This document shows, piece after piece, positions 1 through 7,096 of a stretch of DNA of 64,000 bases (position 1 is its first letter; every line of letters starts with the position of its first letter). Below the pieces are notes generated by a model. The model saw only the letters and a list, made by a program, of their open reading frames with translations, was not told the DNA's origin and searched no databases. The translations under genes and the position numbers were made by a program. Source of the DNA: AC-32 sp963716865 (GTDB lineage: Bacteria; Actinomycetota; Thermoleophilia; Gaiellales; Gaiellaceae); assembly GCA_963716865.1 (NCBI GenBank), contig CAVQUF010000004.1, positions 1-64,000 of the forward strand, in the 5' to 3' direction.

Positions 1-26
1 ATCTTTCCTGGTTCGACTGCGGCCAT
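1..26 (-). CDS. N-terminus of an unidentified protein (partial)
   Basis: An ATG at 26 reads MAAVEPGK and runs off the left edge of the window. It is preceded on the minus strand by a strong Shine-Dalgarno (GAAGGAGG) about 9 bases upstream, so initiation here is leader-dependent. It follows the sigma factor gene in the same direction (gap 56 bases), with a possible separate -10 box TAAGAT at 66-71. Nothing can be said about function from eight residues. Confidence 0.5.
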
Positions 27-82
27 GCGGCTGGCTCCTCCTTCGCGACGGGTGAGATCGGGAGGATCTTAGCCCGCGTGAT

Positions 83-874
83 TCAGCGTCCGAGAGGCTC
101 GCGGGAAGGCGAGCCGGCTAGGCGCGCCTTCAGGCGGAGGATCGCCTTCGTGTGCAGCTGCGAGACGCGCGACTCGGTCACGCCGAGCACCTCGCCGATC
201 TCGCGCAGGGTCAGCTCCTCGTAGTAGTAGAGCGTGACGACGAGCTTCTCGCGCTCGGGCAGGCGGGCGATCGCCTCGCCGAGCGCCTCCTTGAGCTCCG
301 TCTGCGCGAGCTCCGATTGGGGCTGGGGCCCTTGCGTGTCCTCGAGGGTGTCGATGAGAGCGACCTGGTCGCCGCCGCCCGACCCGGAGGAGATCGTCCA
401 GAGCTCGTCGAGGGCGGCGATCGAGGACCGGCCGATCTCGGAGAGGCTGTCGTCGAGCTCGTCGGTGGTGATCCCGAGCTTCTCCGCGATCTCCTCGTCG
501 GTGGGCGCCCGCATCAGCTTGCGCTCCAGCTCTGCAATCGAGCGCTCGATGTCGCGGGCGCGGGAGCGCACGGAACGCGGGACCCAGTCCATCGCGCGCA
601 GCTCGTCGATGATCGAGCCCTTGATGCGGGCGATCGCGTACGTCTCGAACTTGATGTCGCGGTCGGGGTCGAACCGCTCGATCGCGCCGATCAGCCCGAG
701 CAGACCGTAGGAGACGAGGTCGTTCTCGTCCACGTGGGCGGGCAGTCCGCTGCCGAGCCGGCCGGCGACGTACTTGACGAGCGGCGCGTACGTGAGGATG
801 AGCCGGTCGCGGAGGGCCTGGTCTTTGGTCTTCTTGTACTGGCGCCAGAGAGCCTGGGTGTCGTCGTCCGCCAC
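83..874 (-). CDS. RNA polymerase sigma factor, FliA/WhiG family
   Basis: Alternative sigma-70 family factor of 263 residues that would direct core RNA polymerase to a dedicated promoter set. Region 2 lies at about 25-95 (DLVSYGLLGLIGAIERFDP, then FETYAIARIKGSIIDELR), region 3 at about 100-135, and the region 4 helix-turn-helix at about 205-252 (LTLREIGEVLGVTESRVSQ). Length and the three-region layout without region 1.1 match the FliA/WhiG group, known for flagellar (FliA) or sporulation (WhiG) control; which applies is not visible here because no flagellar or sporulation genes lie in the window. Start GTG at 874 has TATTCT six bases upstream, suggesting a leaderless mRNA. A small membrane-protein gene lies 25 bases upstream in the same direction. 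Confidence 0.93.
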   Translation of the reverse strand: MADDDTQALWRQYKKTKDQALRDRLILTYAPLVKYVAGRLGSGLPAHVDENDLVSYGLLGLIGAIERFDPDRDIKFETYAIARIKGSIIDELRAMDWVPRSVRSRARDIERSIAELERKLMRAPTDEEIAEKLGITTDELDDSLSEIGRSSIAALDELWTISSGSGGGDQVALIDTLEDTQGPQPQSELAQTELKEALGEAIARLPEREKLVVTLYYYEELTLREIGEVLGVTESRVSQLHTKAILRLKARLAGSPSREPLGR

Positions 875-899
875 GCCTAGAGAATACGGCCTCGGGTCC

Positions 900-1088
900 C
901 TATCTCCTCAGGTTCCGGAGCGCAAGCGTCAGAAGCCACAGCGCCAGGACGCCTGCCGCGACGACCACGACGACGAGTCCGCGGTTCGTGTCGACTGCCT
1001 CCACGGCGGCCGCGGCGACGCCGGCGAATGCGACCGCCAGCAGGAGGAAGAGCGCACCGAGCGCAGGCCTGGGCGGAGGGGGAGCCAC
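900..1088 (-). CDS. small two-helix membrane protein
   Basis: A 62-residue protein made almost entirely of two hydrophobic segments (about 9-30 and 37-57) separated by a short polar turn (EAVDTNRG) and ending in RNLRR, a positive-inside anchor. No family recognised. The GTG start at 1088 has TAGAGT six bases upstream, the leaderless pattern seen throughout this window. It ends 25 bases before the sigma factor gene and may be cotranscribed; a role in controlling that sigma factor is possible but unsupported. Confidence 0.6.
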   Translation of the reverse strand: MAPPPPRPALGALFLLLAVAFAGVAAAAVEAVDTNRGLVVVVVAAGVLALWLLTLALRNLRR

Positions 1089-1113
1089 GCCAGGACTCTA
1101 GAGAGGCCGAGGC

Positions 1114-1119
1114 TACAAT
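1114..1119 (+). promoter_or_regulatory. -10 box of the tRNA-Trp promoter
   Basis: TACAAT lies 16 bases before the first base of the tRNA. It is the closest match to the -10 consensus near the gene. It is back to back with the TAGAGT box of the minus-strand gene starting at 1088, so the two transcripts diverge. Confidence 0.6.
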
Positions 1120-1135
1120 CGACTGCGCAACTCCC

Positions 1136-1208
1136 AGGGGCGTAGCTCAACTGGCAGAGCACCGGTCTCCAAAACCGGGGGTTGCAGGTTCGAGTCCTGC
1201 CGCCCCTG
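1136..1208 (+). tRNA. tRNA-Trp (CCA anticodon)
   Basis: Full cloverleaf of 73 bases. The acceptor stem AGGGGCG (1136-1142) pairs with CGCCCCT (1201-1207), with discriminator G at 1208. The anticodon loop CTCCAAA gives CCA, and the T arm is GCAGG-TTCGAGT-CCTGC. CCA is not encoded at the 3' end. In many actinobacteria this gene precedes secE-nusG; that is not so here. Its 3' half (1167-1209) is repeated at 2509-2551, marking it as an integration site. Confidence 0.96.
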
Positions 1209-1209
1209 T
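1167..1209 (+). repeat. attachment-site-like core inside tRNA-Trp (left copy)
   Basis: The 43 bases from the anticodon loop to one base past the 3' end of tRNA-Trp recur at 2509-2551 with only two G-to-A differences. Integration into the 3' half of a tRNA gene, leaving a partial direct copy at the far end, is the classic outcome of tyrosine-recombinase integration. The interval between the copies is about 1.3 kb. Confidence 0.75.
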
Positions 1210-1221
1210 GGCGCGAAACAT

Positions 1222-1253
1222 GCCGAAACCCGCTCCGCTAGGCGGGTTTCGGC
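1222..1253 (+). terminator. terminator hairpin after tRNA-Trp
   Basis: A perfect 12-base-pair stem (GCCGAAACCCGC with GCGGGTTTCGGC) and an eight-base loop start 14 bases beyond the tRNA. It ends the tRNA transcript. No U-tract follows, which is common in GC-rich actinobacteria. Confidence 0.75.
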
Positions 1254-1315
1254 GTCTCCAGGGCTCTCTTCCCTTTACCGGCTGAAACCGTTAAGAACCG
1301 TTCAGGACTGGCGCT

Positions 1316-1339
1316 CACCGGCGCGCAACTGGCGCGCAG
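1316..1339. repeat. paired GGCGCGCA repeat, copy 1
   Basis: Two tandem octamers GGCGCGCA two bases apart, within CACCGGCGCGCAACTGGC and following bases. A near-identical pair is at 32228-32251 (two C/T swaps) and a looser pair at 2448-2470. Copies 1 and 2 lie just inside the two ends of the tRNA-Trp insertion. They could be arm-type recombinase binding sites or remnants of a lost integrase gene; this is inference. Confidence 0.5.
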
Positions 1340-1392
1340 CGAGCGGGGCGCATCCCCTTGGCCGCGTTGAGGCACACTCCCGCCTAGCGGTC

Positions 1393-2358
1393 CTAGAAGA
1401 TCGCTCCATTGATCTGCGGATTCGTGATCGCGCCGGAAGAGACATACCACCTAGTCAGAATCGCCTTGTAGGTGCCGTTCGCCATCAGCACCTTTAGCGC
1501 ATCGAGGACCGGCTTGGCCATCCCGTTCCCCTTCGGAATCGCGATTCCGTACGGGGCCACATTGTAAACGGGGCCCGTCAGCGTGAACTGGCCGTTCGAC
1601 TTCACGACGAGGTAGGCGGCGACGGGGTAGTCGGCAATGCCGACCACGCCCCGACCCTTCTTCACGCCGAGGCTTACCGCGCTCTGATTCGGGTAGACGA
1701 AGATCTTGATGGGCGATTTGCCAGCCGACTTGCACTTCGCGCTCTGGTTCGTAGCGTCCTCATGCCCGGTCGTCCCGCTTCCGACGGCGACCGAGCGCCC
1801 GCAGAGGTCGGCGAGTCCTTTCGGGATCACAAGGCCGCCTGTCGCGTTGGTGAAGAACGTCGTGCCCGACTCGAAATAGGTGACGAAGTCAACGACCTTC
1901 TCGCGCTGCCTCGTGTCCGTGATCGATGACATTCCGAGGTCAAACTTGCCCGATGAGACGCCGGGGATGATCGTCTTGAAGCTCGCGCTGACGACCTTCA
2001 CCTTCAGGCCCATAACAGCAGCGAGCGTCTTCGCGAGGTCAGGATCCATGCCGACTATCGTCTTCGCGTCGCTGCCGATGAACTCGTTCGGCGCGTAATG
2101 CGGGTTGGCGGCGACGATCAAGGTGCCTTTCGACTTAATTGCAGCTGGAACTTCTGCTGCGATCTTGGTATCGACAGGCGTCGTAGTGCTTGCGGTCCCC
2201 GTGCTGGCCGTGGCGGCGGTTGTTGTCGTACTCGAGGCCTTATTGCTGCTACTCCCGCAGCCGGCGGCGAGGACGACGACGAGGGCCAGGAGCACAAGGC
2301 CTACGGGAAGCACGATTTTCTGACGTCGCGTCTTCATTCCTCCACGTGGGGATCGCAT
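1393..2358 (-). CDS. amino-acid ABC transporter substrate-binding lipoprotein (orphan)
   Basis: Extracytoplasmic solute-binding protein of family 3 (polar amino acids), tethered by lipid. The precursor has a basic n-region, a hydrophobic core and the lipobox LAAGC, then a Ser/Thr-rich linker and the binding domain (GTLIVAANPHYAPNEF near its start, GMSSITDTRQREKVVDFV in the middle). A start at 2358 has AAGGGAAG a suitable distance upstream. A second ATG at 2337 has GGAGG only one base away, too close to serve it. There is no permease or ATPase gene nearby. It sits alone between the tRNA-Trp gene and its partial copy, and its base composition looks less GC-rich than its neighbours, so acquisition by transfer is likely. 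Confidence 0.88.
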   Translation of the reverse strand: MRSPRGGMKTRRQKIVLPVGLVLLALVVVLAAGCGSSSNKASSTTTTAATASTGTASTTTPVDTKIAAEVPAAIKSKGTLIVAANPHYAPNEFIGSDAKTIVGMDPDLAKTLAAVMGLKVKVVSASFKTIIPGVSSGKFDLGMSSITDTRQREKVVDFVTYFESGTTFFTNATGGLVIPKGLADLCGRSVAVGSGTTGHEDATNQSAKCKSAGKSPIKIFVYPNQSAVSLGVKKGRGVVGIADYPVAAYLVVKSNGQFTLTGPVYNVAPYGIAIPKGNGMAKPVLDALKVLMANGTYKAILTRWYVSSGAITNPQINGAIF

Positions 2359-2447
2359 CGTACTTCCCTTGCGCCTAGGTAGCCCAAGGTGCGTCTTCCG
2401 GCGATAGATCCCGGTTCTGGTCACCGGCAAGGTCGTGCCGCTCCCGG

Positions 2448-2470
2448 CTGGCGCGCAGACTGGCGCGCAC
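2448..2470. repeat. paired GGCGCGCA repeat, copy 2
   Basis: CTGGCGCGCAGACTGGCGCG and following bases: two octamers GGCGCGCA, here separated by four bases. It lies about 40 bases before the right-hand tRNA fragment, mirroring copy 1 near the left end of the insertion. Confidence 0.45.
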
Positions 2471-2508
2471 GAGAGGCAAACCCGCTTGGCTGCTCAGTCA
2501 GGCTAAGC

Positions 2509-2551
2509 CTCCAAAACCAGGGATTGCAGGTTCGAGTCCTGCCGCCCCTGT
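2509..2551 (+). repeat. partial tRNA-Trp copy (right attachment-site-like end)
   Basis: A copy of the 3' half of tRNA-Trp from CTCCAAAACC through the T arm to CGCCCCTGT, with two mismatches. The 5' half is absent and the bases before it (TCAGGCTAAG) do not pair to complete an anticodon stem, so this is not a working tRNA. It marks the right border of the insertion starting at 1210. The 2359-2721 stretch otherwise holds only repeat copy 2 and no supported gene. Confidence 0.8.
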
Positions 2552-2721
2552 TTTCGCCGGCGCAAGTCCGCTCGCTGACGCTCGCATGACGACTTGCGCC
2601 GGACAGCTGTCGATCCCAGCCATCGTGAGCCGCGCCCGCCATGTCGGTCGCGGCGGCTGGCGCAACCTGAAGGATGTATGGCCACGGCGGGGATCCTCCG
2701 GCGGTCGGATACCTTTGCCGT

Positions 2722-4647
2722 ATGGCGGGCGCCATCGACCTCGCGCACAAGGCCTCCCAGCGCCACGCGTGGCGGGAGGCCTACGACGCCTACTCGGGGT
2801 CCGACGAGCTCGAGCTGACGCCGGACGATCTGGAGCGTTTCGCCGACTCGGCCTGGTGGACCGGGAAGCTCGACGAGGCGATCGGGCTGCGCGAGCGCTC
2901 GTACGCCGGGTTCTCCGCCGCGGGGGACAAGCTCGGTGCGGGGCGTCTCGCGCTCACGCTTTCCTGGGATCACATGAACCGCGGCTCGTTCGCGGTCTCG
3001 CGCGGCTGGTTCTCGAACGCGGAGCGCATGCTGGAAGGGCTGCCCGAGGCGGCGGAGCACGGGTACCTCGCGCTGTCGCGAGGAATCACGACGCTCCTGG
3101 CGGAGGGAAACGTCGGAAAGGCACTCCCCGAGCTCGAGCGGGCCCATGACATCGCGGTGCGCGCCGGAGACAGGGACACGCAAATCCTCGCCCTCGTCGG
3201 CAAAGGGAGGGCGCTCGTTCAGAGGGGCGAGGTCGAGGAGGGGCTTGCGATCCTCGACGAGGCGAGCACCTCGGCCGTCTCGGGTGAGCTACGGCCGTTT
3301 GCGACCGGCATCGTCTACTGCGTCACGATCAGCTCGTGCCGGGACGTGGGCGACTTCCGCAGGGCGGCCGAGTGGACGGAGGCGGCCAATCGGTGGTGCG
3401 ACCAGGAGGGCATGAACGGCTTCCCCGGCGCCTGCCGCATCCACCGCGCGGAGATCATGCGCCTGCGCGGGGACTGGCCCCAGGCCGAGAAGACGGCGCT
3501 CGCCGCCTGCGAGGAGCTCCACGACTTCGACCGTGCCATCACCGCGGGCGGCTACTACGAGATCGGGGAGATCCGTCGCCGCCGCGGCGAGTTCGCGGCG
3601 GCCCAAGAAGCATTCCGGACGGCGAACGAGCACGGCCGCGTTCCTCAGCCCGGCCTGGCGCTCCTCCAGCTCGCGGAGGGCAACCTCGAGGGCGCCGTGG
3701 CCGGGATCACCCGCGCGCTCGAGGACTTCCAGGAGCCCTTGCAGCGCGTGCGGGCGCTGCCGGCCCGTGTCGAGATCGCGCTCGCCGCGGGCGATCCCGA
3801 GACGGCCCGCGCGGCCGCCTCCGAGCTGGAGCAGATCGTGGACTCCTACAAGATCGGCGCCCGGCGCACGCCTGCGTTCGACGCCGCCGTCCACCTCGCC
3901 CATGGGCAGATTGCCGTCTTCGAGAAGGACTGGGAGAGCGCGGCCCGGGACCTCGGGCTCGCACGCGACGAGTGGCAGGAGGTCGGAGCCCCGTACGAGA
4001 CGGCACACGCGAGGCTGCTGCTCGGCCTCGTCTTCCGGCTCCAGGGCGACGACCACGGCGCGACGGCCGAGCTGCAGGCCGCCCTCGCGGCCTTCGAGCG
4101 CCTCGGCGCGAGGCTCGACGAGGAGCGCGCCAGGGTGCTCCTCGGGAGGGTCGAGGGAGACCGCACGTTCCTCTTCACCGACATCGTCGACTCGACGAGG
4201 CTGGTCGAGACACTAGGCGACGAGAGATGGCGCGAGCTCCTCGTCCTGCACGACGACCTCGTGCGCGCCCGGATCGTCGAGAGCGGCGGCAACGTGATCA
4301 AGCAGACCGGCGACGGGTTCTTCGCGTCCTTCGGCGAGCCGAGGGCCGCGATCGACGCCGCGGTGGCGATCCAGCGGGCGCTCGAGTCGGAGGAGTCTGC
4401 CCCGGACGTCAGGATCGGCGCCCACTCGGGCGGCGCGTTCAAGACCGGCGAGAACCTCACCGACTACGGCGGCCAGAGCGTGCACATCGCCGCGCGCATC
4501 GGGGCGGCCGCGGGCGCCGGCGAGATCCTCGTCAGCCGCGAGACGCTCGACGGGGTCGGGACCGCGTTCGAGCTGTCCGAGCCGCGCGCCGCCGCCCTGA
4601 AGGGCTTCGAGCAGCCGATCGAGGTCGTCTCGGTCGACTGGCGCTAG
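2722..4647 (+). CDS. TPR-rich protein with C-terminal class III cyclase domain
   Basis: A 641-residue cytoplasmic protein. Residues about 1-470 are alpha-helical repeats of the TPR type (many A/L-rich helices such as AEWTEAANRW). Residues about 478-640 form a class III adenylate/guanylate cyclase domain: LFTDIVDST carries the first metal-binding Asp and QTGDGFFASF the second. The motif that is VNxAAR in proven cyclases reads VHIAAR, so the Asn that stabilises the transition state is His; catalytic activity is therefore uncertain. The start is chosen at ATG 2722, six bases after TACCTT (leaderless pattern). An upstream in-frame ATG at 2674 has GAAGG before it and is the alternative. Its partner is unknown. 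Confidence 0.85.
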   Translation: MAGAIDLAHKASQRHAWREAYDAYSGSDELELTPDDLERFADSAWWTGKLDEAIGLRERSYAGFSAAGDKLGAGRLALTLSWDHMNRGSFAVSRGWFSNAERMLEGLPEAAEHGYLALSRGITTLLAEGNVGKALPELERAHDIAVRAGDRDTQILALVGKGRALVQRGEVEEGLAILDEASTSAVSGELRPFATGIVYCVTISSCRDVGDFRRAAEWTEAANRWCDQEGMNGFPGACRIHRAEIMRLRGDWPQAEKTALAACEELHDFDRAITAGGYYEIGEIRRRRGEFAAAQEAFRTANEHGRVPQPGLALLQLAEGNLEGAVAGITRALEDFQEPLQRVRALPARVEIALAAGDPETARAAASELEQIVDSYKIGARRTPAFDAAVHLAHGQIAVFEKDWESAARDLGLARDEWQEVGAPYETAHARLLLGLVFRLQGDDHGATAELQAALAAFERLGARLDEERARVLLGRVEGDRTFLFTDIVDSTRLVETLGDERWRELLVLHDDLVRARIVESGGNVIKQTGDGFFASFGEPRAAIDAAVAIQRALESEESAPDVRIGAHSGGAFKTGENLTDYGGQSVHIAARIGAAAGAGEILVSRETLDGVGTAFELSEPRAAALKGFEQPIEVVSVDWR

Positions 4648-4663
4648 CGCGCCGTCGCGGGGG

Positions 4664-5098
4664 TTACTGGAGCTCGATGCCCTCGTGCGTCAGCTCGAGG
4701 GTCTCGATCACGACGTCGTTTCCCAGGGCCTCGAGGTCGCTGGAGGCGTACTTGCTCGGCCAGGCGCGGCGGATGCGCCAGCGGGCGACCTCCTGGCGCG
4801 TCTCGTCGAGCAGGATCACGACGACGTCGCGCCGGTCGACGTTCCCCTGCAACAGGGAGTGCCACCAGTCGTAGAGCGCCGTCTCGCCCGTGAAGCCGCG
4901 GCGGAGCACGAGCGGCCCGTACTCGACGCGGCCGGGAAGCAGGCGTGCGTTCGAGGTCTTGTCGGAGCCCTCGCGGTAGGCGATCGCCTCGACACGGCCC
5001 TCGGGGAGCTCGACCTCGCTGAAGCCGGCGACCTGGTCTCCGCCGAGCTCGAGCACGAAGTTGAAGTTCGGATAGGGGTCGTCACGGACGGTTGGCAT
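4664..5098 (-). CDS. phage tail tube-like protein (T4 gp19 family)
   Basis: A 144-residue protein with the signature of T4 gp19-type tube proteins, as in contractile phage tails and contractile injection systems. It opens with NFNFVLELGG and FSEVELPEG, has a basic middle (LVLRRGFTGETALYDWW) and ends with AWPSKYASSDL and ETLELTHEGIEL. The ATG at 5098 has GGAGG nine bases upstream. It overlaps the preceding gene by 17 bases, so the two are translated together. No sheath, baseplate, spike, ATPase or capsid genes are nearby, so this is an orphan. It may be a domesticated tube subunit, an effector carrier, or a part supplied in trans to a locus elsewhere. Confidence 0.85.
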   Translation of the reverse strand: MPTVRDDPYPNFNFVLELGGDQVAGFSEVELPEGRVEAIAYREGSDKTSNARLLPGRVEYGPLVLRRGFTGETALYDWWHSLLQGNVDRRDVVVILLDETRQEVARWRIRRAWPSKYASSDLEALGNDVVIETLELTHEGIELQ

Positions 5099-5486
5099 CG
5101 CCGGGCACCTCCAGGTAGGGGAAGTCGCGGTAGGCGTCGAGATCGTGGGTGATGCTGCGCGAGCGGCGGGCACCCTCGTCGGTCCGCCAGGTGATCCGGG
5201 CCGCGAGCGTCCGGGGCTCCTCACGCGCGAAGAAGAGCGACGAGCGGTCGAGGAAGACGCGCAGCCGCCGGCGCGGGCCGAGGAACTCGAGCCGGCGGAA
5301 GATCCCCAGCCGGTCGATCCGGCGCTCGCCTCCGAGCCCGTGGAGCGGCTGCTCGAAGCGGACCCGCACCGAATGGGCCGGGGTCTCGCCGAGGTTCCTG
5401 AGCACGAGGAAGAACAAGCCGCGGTCGAACTCGACGTCCAGGATGACGTCGGGCTCTCGCGGCGGGCGCGCGTGCTCCGAGGGCAC
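5082..5486 (-). CDS. hypothetical protein paired with the gp19-like gene
   Basis: A 134-residue protein of unknown function. It is rich in alternating hydrophobic/charged stretches (ILDVEFDRGLFFLVLRNLGE, VRVRFEQPL, RLRVFLDRSSLFF), suggesting a beta-sandwich, with no signal peptide or membrane segment. The GTG at 5486 is six bases after TAGACT (leaderless pattern), so this is the first gene of a two-gene operon with the tail-tube-like gene, which it overlaps. The tight coupling suggests the two proteins act together; what they do is not known. Confidence 0.65.
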   Translation of the reverse strand: MPSEHARPPREPDVILDVEFDRGLFFLVLRNLGETPAHSVRVRFEQPLHGLGGERRIDRLGIFRRLEFLGPRRRLRVFLDRSSLFFAREEPRTLAARITWRTDEGARRSRSITHDLDAYRDFPYLEVPGDANRP

Positions 5487-5509
5487 GCGCCGAGTCTATG
5501 CGGAGCGCC

Positions 5510-5539
5510 GAGGGGCCCCCGCGCCTGCGGAGGCCCCTC
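5510..5539 (-). terminator. terminator hairpin after the S53 peptidase gene
   Basis: GAGGGGCC and GGCCCCTC flank an inner CCGC-GCCT-GCGG stem, giving a 12-base-pair hairpin with one mismatch. It lies 16 bases beyond the stop codon of the minus-strand peptidase gene and just before the promoter of the gene starting at 5486. Confidence 0.7.
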
Positions 5540-5554
5540 TGGTTTCTGCTCCTA

Positions 5555-6955
5555 CTAGTGGTGCTGGTGGTCCGCCGCGGCGAGGGCCGGGGCGAACTTC
5601 GCGACGTCGACGGTGCCGACGCCGCTCGACAGGTCGTAGCCCGGGAGGGCAGGGAATCCCTCGACCGTGTACGTGTTCCCGTCGGAGTTCTCGAACGTGA
5701 TCGAGTTGTCCCCCTGCGTCACGTCGACGATCCCGTTGTGCGGCCTGTTGTTCAGGTCGTAGATCGCCTGGTTCAGGTCCCCGATCCGTCCGTGGTTGAT
5801 CTGATCGGCGAGCGCGACCACGCCGGCGAACTCCGGCGACGCCTCGCTCGTCCCGCCGAAGATGTGGTACCCCGGCGTGGCGGAATCGGACACGAACGAG
5901 TAGTAGACGACCACGCCGCCGTCGACGGCAGCGCTCATGCTGATGTCCGGGTCACCCCGGCGGTGGTGGACGATGTGGCGGACCGAGTCCTGGAAGTCCG
6001 GCCGGGAGAAGAAGATCGAGCGGCCGCCTCCGCCCGCGCCGAAGTCATCGTTCCAGACGACGTCCGGCGAGAGCCGGTTTCCGTTCTCGTCGAGCGTCAG
6101 CTGCGTGCCGCCGATCGACGTCACGAGCGGGTCGCTCGTCGGCCAGCTCGTGACCCGGAACGGGTAGAGGTCCTCCAGGTTGAGCTCGTAGTCGGTCGCC
6201 CCGGCGTCCCCGCTCGACGAGAGCAGGGCCACGTGGTGCCTGGCGGCGTTGAAGAACGCGCCGCGCAGGTTGAAGAGCGACTGGGCGCTCGGGAACGTCT
6301 GCTCGGTGGCGCCGAAGCTCATCGAGATGACGTCGCCGATGCCGTGGTTGATGGCCCAGTTCTCGGCCTGGACGATCTCCGGGAAGCCCGTCACGCCCTC
6401 GGTCTCGGAGACCGGCGTCTCGAGCAGGACGATCTTCGCGCCGGGCGCGAAGACGTGCGACCACTCGACGTCGAGCGTCGTCTCCTCGGCCCAGCCGGCC
6501 ATGTCGTCGTTCGTGGGATCGAACGGCGGCACCGGCCCCGCAGGCTGGTAGATCTTCAGGCTCGGCGGGTCCGGCAGGCCGAACGTCTGGTCGAACACGT
6601 GCAGGTCGTTCTTGATCGTCGGCGAGCCGAACGAGTCGACGAGCACGATCGTCTGGCCGTGACCGTCGATGTGGTGCGCCAGCAGCGGCCCCACGTCGTA
6701 GGCCTTCTGCAGCTGTGCAGGCTGGTAGCAGCGGATGCCGAAGTTGGCCAGGCAGTAGTCGGTGTCAGGCGGGAAGCTGAGCGCCTTGACGCCGGCGGGA
6801 ACCCGGTGGAACGGCGCCGGAGCGACGAGCACGGACTTCTTCCCCGCAGCGGCGCCGCCGGCCAGGAGCACGGCGGCCGCGAACGCGATCAGAAGCGCGA
6901 GCAGGCCCAGCGTCGTCCGGCCAACCGGACGGCTGTAGGAAGCGAACGGATGCAT
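5555..6955 (-). CDS. secreted S53 family (sedolisin) peptidase
   Basis: Serine-carboxyl endopeptidase of 466 residues, exported by an N-terminal signal (hydrophobic stretch about 15-37). Catalytic residues are visible: Glu158 and Asp162 in WAEETTLDVEW, the oxyanion Asp250 in SSGDAGA, and Ser370 in GGTSEASPEF. A calcium-site-like tail GYDLSSGVG follows. The usual propeptide of about 150-200 residues is reduced to about 50 residues between signal and core, so zymogen control must differ from kumamolisin-type members. The ATG at 6955 has AAAGGAG four bases upstream. The gene is monocistronic, with a hairpin after the stop. Members of this family work at acidic pH and degrade extracellular protein. 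Confidence 0.92.
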   Translation of the reverse strand: MHPFASYSRPVGRTTLGLLALLIAFAAAVLLAGGAAAGKKSVLVAPAPFHRVPAGVKALSFPPDTDYCLANFGIRCYQPAQLQKAYDVGPLLAHHIDGHGQTIVLVDSFGSPTIKNDLHVFDQTFGLPDPPSLKIYQPAGPVPPFDPTNDDMAGWAEETTLDVEWSHVFAPGAKIVLLETPVSETEGVTGFPEIVQAENWAINHGIGDVISMSFGATEQTFPSAQSLFNLRGAFFNAARHHVALLSSSGDAGATDYELNLEDLYPFRVTSWPTSDPLVTSIGGTQLTLDENGNRLSPDVVWNDDFGAGGGGRSIFFSRPDFQDSVRHIVHHRRGDPDISMSAAVDGGVVVYYSFVSDSATPGYHIFGGTSEASPEFAGVVALADQINHGRIGDLNQAIYDLNNRPHNGIVDVTQGDNSITFENSDGNTYTVEGFPALPGYDLSSGVGTVDVAKFAPALAAADHQHH

Positions 6956-7096
6956 CGATCTCCTTTCGATTACCCCTGGCGACCGTGCCTGCACACGTTC
7001 GTCGACCGGTGCCGATGGCTCTCCCCCGACGATCGACAGCCGCCCTGTCTCGGGCCGTAGTCTAGTTCCACATATTTCAGGCTGTAGGCTCAAGTG

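Noticed and set aside
2509..2551. A second functional tRNA-Trp gene
   Set aside because: Only the 3' half is present; no acceptor 5' strand, D arm or pairing anticodon stem.
4664..6955. Prophage or complete contractile injection locus around the gp19-like gene
   Set aside because: No capsid, terminase, sheath, baseplate, spike or AAA+ assembly gene in the surroundings; neighbours are ordinary chromosomal genes.
5498..7060. Long plus-strand open frame opposite the S53 peptidase gene
   Set aside because: Arg/Asp/Val-rich repetitive composition typical of the mirror frame of a GC-rich gene; the minus strand has a complete catalytic S53 sequence with a ribosome site.
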